From DASQMT01 sp963839615 (GTDB lineage Bacteria; Actinomycetota; Thermoleophilia; Solirubrobacterales; Solirubrobacteraceae), in NCBI GenBank assembly GCA_963839615.1, contig CAWIVY010000002.1:248001-312000 (forward strand): 64,000 nt of DNA, written 5' to 3'. Shown piece after piece: positions 42,823 through 51,230 of the stretch; position 1 is the stretch's first letter, and every line of letters begins with the position of its first letter. The translations under genes and the position numbers were made by a program. Under the pieces are notes generated by a model, which was not told where the DNA came from, made no database searches, and saw only the letters and a list, made by a program, of their open reading frames with translations.

Positions 42823-43779
42823 ATGGCCCGGTACCTGCTCAAGCGCCTGACGGGAACGGCGATCGTCGTCGTCATCGTCATGGTCTTCCTGGCAGTGCTC
42901 GTGCACCTCGTGCCGGGCGATCCGGCGAGGATCATCCTCGGCCCCCGCGCGACCGAGTCGCTCGTGGCGACCGTCCGCGAGGAGATGCGGCTCGACGAGC
43001 CTGTGCACATCCAGGTCTGGGACTTCGTGGCGGGGGCGGTGCAGGGTGATCTCGGGCGCGACTTCCTCTCGCGCGCGCCCGTCAGCGAGTTGGTCCTCGA
43101 CGCGCTGCCGCACACGATCGTGCTCGCTGTCGTCGCTATGGCACTCGCGACGCTCCTCGGCATACCACTCGGCGTCTACGCGGCCACGAGGCCGAACACG
43201 ATCATCGACCGCGTCACGGCACTCGTCTCCGTCTCGCTGATCACGCTGCCGTACTACATCGCAGGGCTGTTCCTGCTCCTGCTCTTCTCGCTCCACTGGA
43301 ACATCTTTCCGGCGGTGGGCGCCGGGAGCTTCTCCGACCCGCTCGACTACGCGCGGCACCTCGCGCTGCCGGCGACCGCACTGGCGCTCACGTGGGTCGG
43401 GTACATCGCGCGGCTCGTACGCACGAGCATGCTCGAGGTGCTGGGTACGAACTACATCCGCTCGGCGCGGGCGTTCGGTCTGCGCGAGCGCGTGATCTTC
43501 TACAAGTACGCCCTGAAGAACGCAGTCATCCCGACCGTCGCCGTCGTGAGCGTCGGGCTCGGCGAGCTCATGGGCGGCGCCGTCTTCGTCGAGGTCATCT
43601 TCACTCGCCCCGGGCTCGGGCGACTCGCCGTCGAGGCGATCGCGACTCGGAACTTCCCGATCCTCCAGGGCTCGGTGCTCGTGATCTCGCTCGCGTACAT
43701 CTTCACGAACCTCGTCGCCGATCTCTCCTACCGGCTCCTCGACCCGCGCATCCGGGTCGAGGATGCGCCCGTGACCTGA
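42823..43779 (+). CDS. Oligopeptide ABC transporter permease (DppB/OppB type)
   Basis: The 318-aa protein begins 'MARYLLKRLTGTAIVVVIVM', typical of DppB, and has six membrane segments with a large external loop ('LVPGDPARIILGPRATE'). The EAA-type loop is 'RSARAFGLRERVIFYKYALKNAVIP' in parts. It pairs with the DppC-type permease; the two genes share one base (TGATG). Confidence 0.93.
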   Translation: MARYLLKRLTGTAIVVVIVMVFLAVLVHLVPGDPARIILGPRATESLVATVREEMRLDEPVHIQVWDFVAGAVQGDLGRDFLSRAPVSELVLDALPHTIVLAVVAMALATLLGIPLGVYAATRPNTIIDRVTALVSVSLITLPYYIAGLFLLLLFSLHWNIFPAVGAGSFSDPLDYARHLALPATALALTWVGYIARLVRTSMLEVLGTNYIRSARAFGLRERVIFYKYALKNAVIPTVAVVSVGLGELMGGAVFVEVIFTRPGLGRLAVEAIATRNFPILQGSVLVISLAYIFTNLVADLSYRLLDPRIRVEDAPVT

Positions 43780-44675
43780 TGGCCGTCTCCGTCCCTGCGC
43801 AGAGGCCCCGCCTCGCGTTCGTCGGACGCGGCTCGGTGCTCGGCCGGCTGGTGCGCCGCCCGGCCGGGCTGTTCGGTCTCGTCGTGGTGGTCGGGCTCGG
43901 CCTCGCCGCCGTCTTCGCACCGCTCGTGGCGCCCTACGACCCCGCCGACCAGGACATCGCCAACCGCCTCCAAGGCCCGAGCGCGAGCCACCTCCTCGGC
44001 ACCGACCACCTCGGCCGGGACCTCCTGTCGAGGATCATCTTCGGCGCCCGCGTCGAGCTCGGCGTGGCCGTTCCGGCAGTTGCGATAGCGCTGGTGCTCG
44101 GGCTCCTCATCGGCGTGACCGCCGGCTATCGGGGCGGTCGGGTCGACAACGCGCTCATCGTCGTCATGGACGCGATCCAGTCTTTTCCGTCGGTCGTCCT
44201 CGCGCTCACGGTGCTCGCTGTGCTCGGCCCGTCGCTGCGGAACGTCCTCCTCGTGATCGCGATCACCTTCTCGCCCCAGTACGCGCGCGTGGCGCGGGCG
44301 TCCGTGCTCGCGGTCAAGCAGAACCCGTTCATCGAGGGCGCGCGGGCGCTGGGCGCGACCTCGCCGCGCATCGTGACCGTTCACGTGCTCCCGAACATCG
44401 TCGCGCCGCTCTTCATCCTCCTGGCGATGAACATCCCGAGCGCGATCGCCGTCGAGGCGGGGCTCTCGTTCCTCGGCGTCGGCGTCCAGCCTCCGACGCC
44501 GTCGTGGGGCGTGATCCTCGCCGAGGGCTTCGAGCGCGCGCGCGACGCGCCCTGGCCGGTGATCTCGACCGGCCTCGCGCTGATCCTGACGACGCTCGGC
44601 TTCACGTTGCTCGGCGAGACGTTGCGCGACGTCATCGACCCGCGCCTGAGGGCCGGCCAGAGGCCGCGCGCATGA
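43779..44675 (+). CDS. Oligopeptide ABC transporter permease (DppC/OppC type)
   Basis: The ATG at 43779 uses the last base of the dppB stop. The 298-aa protein has the DppC start ('RRPAGLFGLVVVVGLGLAAV', 'PYDPADQDIANRLQGPS'), 'LLGTDHLGRDLLSRIIFGAR' and the EAA loop 'EGARALGATSPRIVTVHVLP'. It overlaps the ATPase gene by 4 bases (ATGA). Confidence 0.93.
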   Translation: MAVSVPAQRPRLAFVGRGSVLGRLVRRPAGLFGLVVVVGLGLAAVFAPLVAPYDPADQDIANRLQGPSASHLLGTDHLGRDLLSRIIFGARVELGVAVPAVAIALVLGLLIGVTAGYRGGRVDNALIVVMDAIQSFPSVVLALTVLAVLGPSLRNVLLVIAITFSPQYARVARASVLAVKQNPFIEGARALGATSPRIVTVHVLPNIVAPLFILLAMNIPSAIAVEAGLSFLGVGVQPPTPSWGVILAEGFERARDAPWPVISTGLALILTTLGFTLLGETLRDVIDPRLRAGQRPRA

Positions 44676-45691
44676 CGACGAGCCGGGCGGGGACCGAGCC
44701 GATCCTCGAGGTCGAAGGCCTCGAGGTCGTCTATCACACCGATGAGCAGCCGCTACCGGCGCTCCACGACGTGAGCTTCACCGTGAAACCGCGCGAGATC
44801 GTCGGGATCGTGGGCGAGTCCGGCTGTGGGAAGTCGACCCTCAGCGCGACGCTCATGTCCCTCCTGCCGCCGAACGGCGAGGTCACCGGCGGCCGCATCG
44901 CCTATGGCACCAACGACGTGCTCGGCCTACGCCCCGAGCAGCTCCGGCTCCTGCGCGGAAGCGAGCTCGCGATGATCTTCCAGGACCCGCTCTCGAGCCT
45001 GAACCCGACCTTCACGATCGGAGCGCAGATGCGGGACGTCCTGCGCGCGCACCGCCGCGAGCGGACCAACGAGCGGACGATGAGCAAGCGCGCGATCGCG
45101 ATGCTCGAGCGGGTCGGCATCCCCGACGCCGCGAAGCGGCTCGATGACTACCCGCACCAGTTCTCGGGGGGAATGCGGCAGCGGATCATGATCGCGATGG
45201 CGCTCATGCTCGAGCCGGCGCTCCTGATCGCCGACGAGGTGACGTCCGCGCTCGACGTGACGCTCGAGGCGCAGATAATCGAGCTCCTGCACGAGCTGCG
45301 CGACGAGCGCGGCACGGCGATTCTCTTCATCTCCCACGACCTCGGCGTCGTCGCGCAGGTGTGCGACAGGGTCGTCGTGATGTACGCGGGCCGTGCCGTC
45401 GAGGAAGCGGACGTCTACGCGCTCTACCAGCGGCCGCTGCACCCCTACACGCAGGCGCTCATGGCCGCGGTCCCCTCGCGCAAGCGCCGCGGCGAGCGGC
45501 TGGAGTCGATCCCCGGGCGCGTTCCGAGCCTCTCGGCACTTCCGCCGGGGTGCAAGTTCGTCGACCGCTGCGCCTACGCCCAGCCCGTCAACCGCGAGAG
45601 CGAGCCGCGCTGGCTCGGGCTCGACGGCCGGCACGTGCGCTGCAACCGGTACGACCCCGAGTCCGGCTATGAAGGAGTGGTCGTCCTCTGA
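44672..45691 (+). CDS. Oligopeptide ABC transporter ATP-binding protein (DppD/OppD type)
   Basis: The ATG at 44672 gives 339 aa. It has Walker A 'GESGCGKST', Q-loop 'IFQDPLSSLNPTF', signature 'FSGGMRQRIMIAMAL', Walker B 'LLIADEVTSALD', H-loop 'ISHDLGVVAQV' and the C-terminal oligopeptide-type extension with 'PPGCKFVDRCAYA', whose cysteines often bind an iron-sulfur cluster. Odd points: Walker B has Val where Pro is nearly invariant (DEPTSALD), and the signature Leu is Phe. Confidence 0.93.
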   Translation: MTTSRAGTEPILEVEGLEVVYHTDEQPLPALHDVSFTVKPREIVGIVGESGCGKSTLSATLMSLLPPNGEVTGGRIAYGTNDVLGLRPEQLRLLRGSELAMIFQDPLSSLNPTFTIGAQMRDVLRAHRRERTNERTMSKRAIAMLERVGIPDAAKRLDDYPHQFSGGMRQRIMIAMALMLEPALLIADEVTSALDVTLEAQIIELLHELRDERGTAILFISHDLGVVAQVCDRVVVMYAGRAVEEADVYALYQRPLHPYTQALMAAVPSRKRRGERLESIPGRVPSLSALPPGCKFVDRCAYAQPVNRESEPRWLGLDGRHVRCNRYDPESGYEGVVVL

Positions 45692-46713
45692 GCGACGCGC
45701 TTGTCTCCGTGAAGGGCCTGCGCACGTGGTTCGCCGACCGCCACGGCTTGTTCGATCGCCTCCTCGGCCACGAGCAAGGCGCGGTTCGCGCCGTCGACGG
45801 CGTCGACCTCGAGATCCGTCGCGGCGAGACGCTCGGCCTCGTCGGCGAGTCGGGATCGGGGAAGACGACGCTCGGGAAGGCGATCCTCCGGCTCGCGCCC
45901 GTCACCGAGGGCGAGATCCGCTTCGACGGGAGCGACGTGACGAGCATGCGCGCCGGCGACCTACGCCGTCTGCGCGGGCGGATGCAGATGATCTTCCAGG
46001 ACCCGTACTCGAGCCTGAACCCGCGCCTGCGCGCCTCCTACCTCCTCACCGAGCCCTACCGGATCAACGACGTGCCGCGCGAGGAGCGGTATTCGGTCGA
46101 CGAGCTGCTGGAGATGGTCGAGCTCTCGTCCGAGCTCGGCCGCAAGTTTCCGCACGAGCTCTCGGGCGGGCAGGCGCGGCGCATCGGGATCGCGCGCGCG
46201 CTCGCGCTTCGGCCCGAGTTCCTCGTCGCCGACGAGCCGACCGCGGGGCTCGACGTCTCGGCGGGAGCCCAGATCCTGAACCTCATGCGCGACCTCCAGG
46301 AGCGGCTCGGGCTCACCTACCTCGTGATCACGCACAACCTCGCCATCGTCGACTACATCGCCGACCGGCTCGCCGTCATGTACCTGGGCAAGCTCTTCGA
46401 GGTGGGGCCGACGGAGCGGATCCTCGACACGCCCGGCCACCCGTACACGCACGCGCTCCTGGCGGCGGTCTCGGAGCCCGACCCCCGTCTGCGGCGCGGC
46501 CGCGGTCGGCTGCTCCCGCCCGGCGAGATCCCAAGCCCGCGCAATCCGCCCCCCGGCTGCCGGTTCCACACCCGCTGCCCGTTTGCCGAGGAGCGCTCGC
46601 GAACGGAGGTGCCCGAGCTCGAGGAGATCGCGCCCGGCCACCTCGTCGCGTGCCACTTCTGGGAGAAGGTGCGCGCCGAGACAACACGCGATGCGGCGGA
46701 GGCACGACTCTAG
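45688..46713 (+). CDS. Oligopeptide ABC transporter ATP-binding protein (DppF/OppF type), likely CTG start
   Basis: I place the start at the CTG at 45688 (341 aa, beginning MSDALVSVKGLRTWF). It overlaps the dppD stop as CTGA, has AAGGAG at 45672-45677 with 10-base spacing, and supplies the usual first strand of the family. The first conventional codon is a GTG at 45709, which lies 31 bases from that site. Motifs: Walker A 'GESGSGKTT', 'IFQDPYSSLNPRL', signature 'LSGGQARRIGIARAL', Walker B 'FLVADEPTAGLD', H-loop 'ITHN', and 'PPGCRFHTRCPFA' near the end. It is the second motor subunit of the importer. Confidence 0.9.
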   Translation: MSDALVSVKGLRTWFADRHGLFDRLLGHEQGAVRAVDGVDLEIRRGETLGLVGESGSGKTTLGKAILRLAPVTEGEIRFDGSDVTSMRAGDLRRLRGRMQMIFQDPYSSLNPRLRASYLLTEPYRINDVPREERYSVDELLEMVELSSELGRKFPHELSGGQARRIGIARALALRPEFLVADEPTAGLDVSAGAQILNLMRDLQERLGLTYLVITHNLAIVDYIADRLAVMYLGKLFEVGPTERILDTPGHPYTHALLAAVSEPDPRLRRGRGRLLPPGEIPSPRNPPPGCRFHTRCPFAEERSRTEVPELEEIAPGHLVACHFWEKVRAETTRDAAEARL

Positions 46714-48747
46714 ATGCGTATCCGGACCGATTTTCCGCGCAGGGTGCGCGAGATCCCGAACACGTGGATCGAGCTGGCGGACGGCTGTCGGCTCGCCGCA
46801 AGGATCTGGCTCCCCGAGGACGCCGAGGACGATCCGGTGCCGGCGGTGCTGGAGTACATCCCGTACCGGAAATCGGACGGGACCGCGGTCCGCGACTCCG
46901 TCCGCCACCCCTGGCTCGCCGGACACGGCTACGCCGCCGTCCGCGTCGACATGCGGGGAAGCGGCGACTCCGACGGCGTGCTCCACGACGAGTACCTGCG
47001 CCAGGAGCAGGACGATGCGCTCGAGGTGCTCGCGTGGCTTGCCGCGCAACCGTGGTGCACCGGCGCGCTCGGGATCGTCGGGAAGTCGTGGGGAGGGTTC
47101 AACGGGCTCCAGATAGCGGCCCGGCGGCCGCCCGAGCTGAAGGCGGTCGTGAGCGTGTACTCGACGGACGACCGCTACGCCGACGACGTCCACTACACCG
47201 GGGGCTGCGTGCTCGGAAGCGACACGCTCTCCTGGGCCTCGACGATGCTCGCGATGAACGCGCTCCCTCCGGACCCCGACGTCGTCGGCGAGCAGTGGCG
47301 CGACCTGTGGCGCCAGCGGCTCGAGAGCACCCCGCCCTTCGTCGAGGAATGGCTCTCGCACCAGCACCGGGACGGCTACTGGAAGCACGGCTCCGTGTGC
47401 GAGGACTTCTCGGCGATAACGGCGCCCGTGCTCGCGGTCGGCGGCTGGGCGGACGGGTACACGAACGCCGTCTTCCGCCTGCTCGCCGGGCTCTCGTGCC
47501 CGCGCAAGGGCCTGGTCGGGCCGTGGGGCCACGCGTACCCCGAGGAGGCGTTCCCGGGCCCCTCGATCGGCTTCCTCCAGGAGTGCCTGCGCTGGTGGGA
47601 TCACTGGCTCAAGGGGCGAGACACCGGGGTCATGGACGAGCCGATGCTGCGCGTCTGGATGCAGGACTGGGTGGAGCCGCGCCCGTTCTACGTCGAGCGG
47701 CCGGGGCGCTGGGTCGCCGAGCCGTCGTGGCCCTCGCCCTCGGTCGAGCCGCGACGCTTCGCGCTCGGCGGGGAAGGGATCAGCGACGAGCCCGGCGAGG
47801 AGGTTGCGCTGCGCCACCTCGGCGTCCAGACCTGCGGGTTGGAGGCGGGCGAGTGGTGCCCGTATGGGAAGGCGTCGGATCCGACCGAGCTCCCGCCCGA
47901 CCAGCGGCGCGAGGACGGCATGTCGCTGACGTTCACGTCGGCCCCGCTCGACGAGCAGCTCGACGTGCTCGGCTTCCCGGAGGTCACGCTCGCGCTGGCG
48001 GCGGACCGCCCGGACGCGCTCGTCGCGATCCGACTGTGCGACGTCGCCCCAGACGGCTCGTCGCTCCTCGTCAGCCGCGCCCTTCTCAATCTCACGCACC
48101 GCGAGAGCCACGAGCACCCGGCGCCGATCGAGCCCGGGCGGCGTTACAGCGTCACCGTGCGGCTGAACGCGGCGGGGCACGTCTTCCAGACCGGTCACCG
48201 TGTCCGCGTAGCCGTCTCACCGACCTACTGGCCGGACGCCTGGCCGTCACCTGAGCCGGTCACGCTGACGGTCTTCGCCGGGCCGGACAGCCACCTCGAG
48301 CTGCCCGTTCGCGGCCCGCGGCCCGAGGACGGGCGCCTCCCGGACTTCGGCGAACCGGAGATCTCGCCGCCGCTCGCGGTCGAGCCACTCGGCGGCGGCG
48401 GGTCACGCGAGCGGACCATCCGCCGCGATATCGGCACCGGCCGGACCGAGCTCGTCAGCGTCGATGACCACGGCGGTCGCGGCCGCCAGCCCAACGGCCT
48501 CGTCGAGGAGCAGCGAAGCGTCGACACGCACTCGATCATCGAGGGCGACCCGCTCTCGGCGACCGCGACCTCCGAGTGGACGATCGCCCTCGAACGCGGG
48601 GACTGGCGCGTCCGCGTCGAGACGCGGAGCGTGATGACGGGAGACCGCGAGTGCTTCCGCGTCACGAACCAGGTCGATGTCTACGAGGGCGACGCGCGCG
48701 TCTTCGCACGGTCGTCATCGTTCGCGGTCGCGCGCGATCTCGTCTAG
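46714..48747 (+). CDS. CocE/NonD-family hydrolase (X-Pro dipeptidyl-peptidase S15 type)
   Basis: The 677-aa protein starts right after the dppF stop. The N-terminal alpha/beta hydrolase has 'YIPYRKSDGTAVRDSVRHPW', 'RVDMRGSGDSDG', the nucleophile in 'GIVGKSWGGFNG' (Ser), an Asp in 'VGGWADGYTN' and the His in 'GPWGHAYPEE'. The C-terminal beta-sandwich ('HRVRVAVSPTYWPDAWPSPE') is typical of cocaine esterase, X-Pro peptidases and glutaryl acylases. No signal peptide is seen, so it acts in the cytoplasm. Its place as last gene of the importer operon suggests it opens the imported peptide or ester. Confidence 0.9.
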   Translation: MRIRTDFPRRVREIPNTWIELADGCRLAARIWLPEDAEDDPVPAVLEYIPYRKSDGTAVRDSVRHPWLAGHGYAAVRVDMRGSGDSDGVLHDEYLRQEQDDALEVLAWLAAQPWCTGALGIVGKSWGGFNGLQIAARRPPELKAVVSVYSTDDRYADDVHYTGGCVLGSDTLSWASTMLAMNALPPDPDVVGEQWRDLWRQRLESTPPFVEEWLSHQHRDGYWKHGSVCEDFSAITAPVLAVGGWADGYTNAVFRLLAGLSCPRKGLVGPWGHAYPEEAFPGPSIGFLQECLRWWDHWLKGRDTGVMDEPMLRVWMQDWVEPRPFYVERPGRWVAEPSWPSPSVEPRRFALGGEGISDEPGEEVALRHLGVQTCGLEAGEWCPYGKASDPTELPPDQRREDGMSLTFTSAPLDEQLDVLGFPEVTLALAADRPDALVAIRLCDVAPDGSSLLVSRALLNLTHRESHEHPAPIEPGRRYSVTVRLNAAGHVFQTGHRVRVAVSPTYWPDAWPSPEPVTLTVFAGPDSHLELPVRGPRPEDGRLPDFGEPEISPPLAVEPLGGGGSRERTIRRDIGTGRTELVSVDDHGGRGRQPNGLVEEQRSVDTHSIIEGDPLSATATSEWTIALERGDWRVRVETRSVMTGDRECFRVTNQVDVYEGDARVFARSSSFAVARDLV

Positions 48748-48790
48748 ACGGGCGGCGACGACCGCAAGCCGATCCCGGTGACTCGCTCCG

Positions 48791-49630
48791 CTATCTCGGC
48801 GACCAGGGAGTCACGGGACGCTCCAGCCGCACGCCGTCGACCTCGATGTCGACCCGCTCGTTGAAGAAGGCCAGCCGATCGGTCACCTCGGCCGCGTCGC
48901 GCAGCGGCTCCGGGTAGCTCCAGACGAGATCGTCCTGTCCCTCGAGCGACCAGTACGTGGCCTCGCCCTTGTAGGCGCAGAGTGTCCTCGTGTCGCTCGG
49001 TCGCAGAAGCTCGCGCCGTACGTCCTCGGGCGGCAGGTAGTAGCGAACCGGGAGCGGCGGCTCGAACAGGAAGCAGGCGTTCGAGGATTCCGCGAGGACC
49101 TCGCCGTCGATCTCGACGCGCACCTGCCGCGCGCTGTGCACGATGTCGATCCGGTGAAACGGGTCGCGCGGGTGACCGACGTTGCGCTCGTCCTCTCGGT
49201 ACCAGGCGTCGAACGCGTCGAAGTCGACCAGGATGTAGCCCGCCAGGTCGGCGTCGACGGGTCGAAACGCCGCCGCGTCACGGTCCGCGCCGGCTGAATG
49301 GATCCTCAGCCGCTCACCCTCGCTGGTATGCACGGAGAAGGGAACGCCGGGATCGAAGACCCGACGCCCGGCAAACTGAGCGCCGTCGATCGCCGCGGCG
49401 TCAGGCGACTCGCCTGCGCTCGCGGCGGGCTCGCCGCTGAGCTGCCCGTCGATGTCCGCTTCCGGGACGGCATACGCCGGCACGATCCGCTTCGGCTCCC
49501 AGACGAGCATCGCGCTCGTGCTGTCGACCACCGTCCGCTCGCCGATCAGGCCCCGGATCCTCCCGTCGGTCGGCTCGAAACGCAGCGAGTCGAGCTCATC
49601 CATCAACAGATCGCGAACACGGACGCTCAT
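48791..49630 (-). CDS. Tandem DUF427 protein
   Basis: The 279-aa protein carries two DUF427 units. The second is clear ('RVEIDGEVLAESSNACFLFEPPLPVRYYLPPEDV', 'CAYKGEATYWSLEG', 'DLVWSYPEPLRDAAEVTDRLAFFNE' in parts); the first is looser ('GLIGERTVVDSTSAMLVWEP'). DUF427 folds into a small beta barrel; members are widespread in actinobacteria and fungi and have no firmly assigned activity. It is cytoplasmic and converges with the CocE gene. Confidence 0.88.
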   Translation of the reverse strand: MSVRVRDLLMDELDSLRFEPTDGRIRGLIGERTVVDSTSAMLVWEPKRIVPAYAVPEADIDGQLSGEPAASAGESPDAAAIDGAQFAGRRVFDPGVPFSVHTSEGERLRIHSAGADRDAAAFRPVDADLAGYILVDFDAFDAWYREDERNVGHPRDPFHRIDIVHSARQVRVEIDGEVLAESSNACFLFEPPLPVRYYLPPEDVRRELLRPSDTRTLCAYKGEATYWSLEGQDDLVWSYPEPLRDAAEVTDRLAFFNERVDIEVDGVRLERPVTPWSPR

Positions 49631-49675
49631 CGACCCCGATCATCCCACGCGTCGGCGGGGGACGGCGGCTGGCCG

Positions 49676-50146
49676 TCAACGCTCTCCCTCCCAGTAGTCG
49701 AGCTCTGGGCTGCGCCGGATCACGTGGTCGAGCGCCTCGTCGTGGCGTCCCCAGATGCCGATCTTGTCGCTGTCGGGGTACTCGATGATCCCGAACTCGT
49801 GCGTGTTCGAGAACAGGGCGACGCGGACGGTTTCGTCGCCGGCGTTGTGTACGCGGTGCGCGCCGGCCGGCCCTACCGGGAAGCAGACGACGTCGCCCGC
49901 TTCCAGAGTCTTCTCGCCTTCAGGGGTCCGAAGCGTTGGCGTTCCGGCGACGACGATCAACCACTCTTCGTCGCCCCAATGGAAGTGATACGGGCAGACC
50001 GCCTGTCCCGGCGGGAGCTCGTAGACCGTCATCCCGAGCCGCGTCGCACCCAGTTTCGGCCCGAGCTGCGCCGATCGGGCGCGAAATCCCGGTGGGTCAC
50101 TCTCGTCAACGCTCGTCGCACCGCGAAAGAGATTGAACGTTCTCAT
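49676..50146 (-). CDS. Single-cupin protein
   Basis: The ATG at 50146 gives 156 aa; an ATG at 50173 would add nine residues. Cupin motif 1 is 'CPYHFHWGDEEWLIVVAGTPTL' (in parts: H-x-H with Glu) and motif 2 is 'FPVGPAGAHRVHN', which give a complete metal set. Similar stand-alone cupins follow 'LGATRLGMTVYELPPGQ' and act as sensors or simple enzymes on sugars or small acids. No substrate can be named. It lies downstream of a compositionally different segment. Confidence 0.82.
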   Translation of the reverse strand: MRTFNLFRGATSVDESDPPGFRARSAQLGPKLGATRLGMTVYELPPGQAVCPYHFHWGDEEWLIVVAGTPTLRTPEGEKTLEAGDVVCFPVGPAGAHRVHNAGDETVRVALFSNTHEFGIIEYPDSDKIGIWGRHDEALDHVIRRSPELDYWEGER

Positions 50147-50245
50147 CGCGGGAGTATGAGCGTCCCAGCGCACGAAACGGGTCGAGGGTTCGCGTTCGTC
50201 AGCGGGCTGTCGAGATGCGCCTCGCTGCCGTCTGCATGATCCGGG

Positions 50246-50761
50246 CTAATCCGGCATCTGCGACCCGCAGTAGCGACAAATGTGCGCGCGACTCTTGATG
50301 CGCTCGCAACACATCGGGCACTCGCGGTGATTTTGCATATCCAGTTGATAGAGAAGCCAGAAGATTGGAAACGCCGCGAGAGACACATAGAGATACGCCG
50401 TCACGTAGTCACCGAGTCCGTTGGACGTACTCGGACTGACTAACTGGGCGTTTATGACCATCGCGAGCGCCAGAACGCCGATGTATAACCAGTAATGCCA
50501 CAGCTTGTAGTGCCCGGCCAACGGCCAACGACCATGACGGGTTATCTCGGTAGTGGCGGGTGGTGACCCGCGTCGGCGATTGCCTCGGCGAGGTAACGCC
50601 AAAAGCTGGACGATTCCGGCCGTGACAATGAGAGTTATGAGCGCGGCGAGGTGGGCTGCCCGATGCGAAACGTTCGTCTCAAGCCAAGCGGTCCCCGTCC
50701 CAATGCCGCCGATAACGCCTATAGCGCTGGCTAGAAACGTGCCGGCCCTGGCTAGCCACAT
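50246..50761 (-). CDS. Four-pass membrane protein with C-terminal zinc ribbon
   Basis: The 171-aa protein has four hydrophobic segments (about residues 5-27, 35-55, 88-108 and 118-140) and ends in a zinc ribbon 'CPMCCERIKSRAHICRYCGS' (two C-x-x-C pairs), a type often found in small prokaryotic membrane proteins. Codon use is less GC-biased than in neighbours, with many A/T-ending codons, which suggests recent acquisition. Function unknown. Confidence 0.75.
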   Translation of the reverse strand: MWLARAGTFLASAIGVIGGIGTGTAWLETNVSHRAAHLAALITLIVTAGIVQLLALPRRGNRRRGSPPATTEITRHGRWPLAGHYKLWHYWLYIGVLALAMVINAQLVSPSTSNGLGDYVTAYLYVSLAAFPIFWLLYQLDMQNHRECPMCCERIKSRAHICRYCGSQMPD

Positions 50762-50805
50762 AGAAACGACCGTATCGTCGCCACGGATCTAGCGCAACGG
50801 TCGCA

Positions 50806-50834
50806 TTGACTCCGCTTCGTGACCGATGTAGCGT
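50806..50834 (+). promoter_or_regulatory. Sigma-70-type promoter of the 31-aa peptide gene
   Basis: TTGACT (50806-50811) and TAGCGT (50829-50834) are separated by 17 bases. The -35 is one base from consensus; the -10 is weaker. It lies 40 bases before the TTG start of the small peptide gene and points toward it. Confidence 0.45.
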
Positions 50835-50873
50835 GCCCGTTGACGTCCCGTATGGAACGCTACGGAGGGCAAG

Positions 50874-50969
50874 TTGCACACTGTGATTGAAGTGTTTCAA
50901 GTCGCGGGTCCGCTCGCGGGTCTAGCGGCTCTCGGTGCGTGGATCTTCAGCGGCGGAAAAGGCAACTGA
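50874..50969 (+). CDS. 31-aa membrane peptide with TTG start
   Basis: The TTG at 50874 follows GGAGG with 5-base spacing. The peptide starts 'MHTVIEVFQV', has one hydrophobic stretch ('AGPLAGLAALGAWIF') and ends 'SGGKGN'. It resembles single-pass small membrane proteins such as those of toxin-antitoxin or stress systems, but no family is recognised. It sits in the lower-GC patch between the zinc-ribbon protein (divergent) and the patatin gene. A GTG at 50883 is an alternative start. Confidence 0.5.
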   Translation: MHTVIEVFQVAGPLAGLAALGAWIFSGGKGN

Positions 50970-51230
50970 GAGAGTAGAGGCGGGTAGAGGCAGCCATCGG
51001 CTGTTCCCGTCAGCGCATTCCGAGCCGCGGAGTCGTACTGGCGATTTGGCGCACACATCTGGTATGTGTGCGTCTCCGGCTGGTGCAGCAAGGAAGTCGC
51101 GGTGCGGGCGCGTCTCGGTCGCCCGATGACGCCGGCTGATTTCGACGACGCAGTCGGACCGACGGCGAGTGTGTGATCGGCGAAGGACGAATCCGGTCCA
51201 GGTCGTCCTGATGCGCCGTAGTGTTGCGCG
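50970..51230. other. Gap with a hairpin before the patatin gene
   Basis: About 260 bases with no convincing gene. The feature that stands out is a 9-bp perfect dyad, CGCACACAT-CTGGT-ATGTGTGCG (51050-51072), with no T-tract; it could end the 31-aa peptide transcript or serve as an operator for the patatin gene. The open frames here are shadows. Confidence 0.45.

Noticed and set aside
40834..43920. A 1028-codon minus-strand frame opposite the peptide importer
   Set aside because: It is rich in Arg, His, Asp and Val with no domain. The plus strand carries clear, complete SBP and permease genes, so this is the shadow frame expected at high GC.
45961..48198. A 745-codon minus-strand frame opposite dppF and CocE
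   Set aside because: Same shadow composition, no start signal and no recognisable domain. The plus-strand genes are certain.
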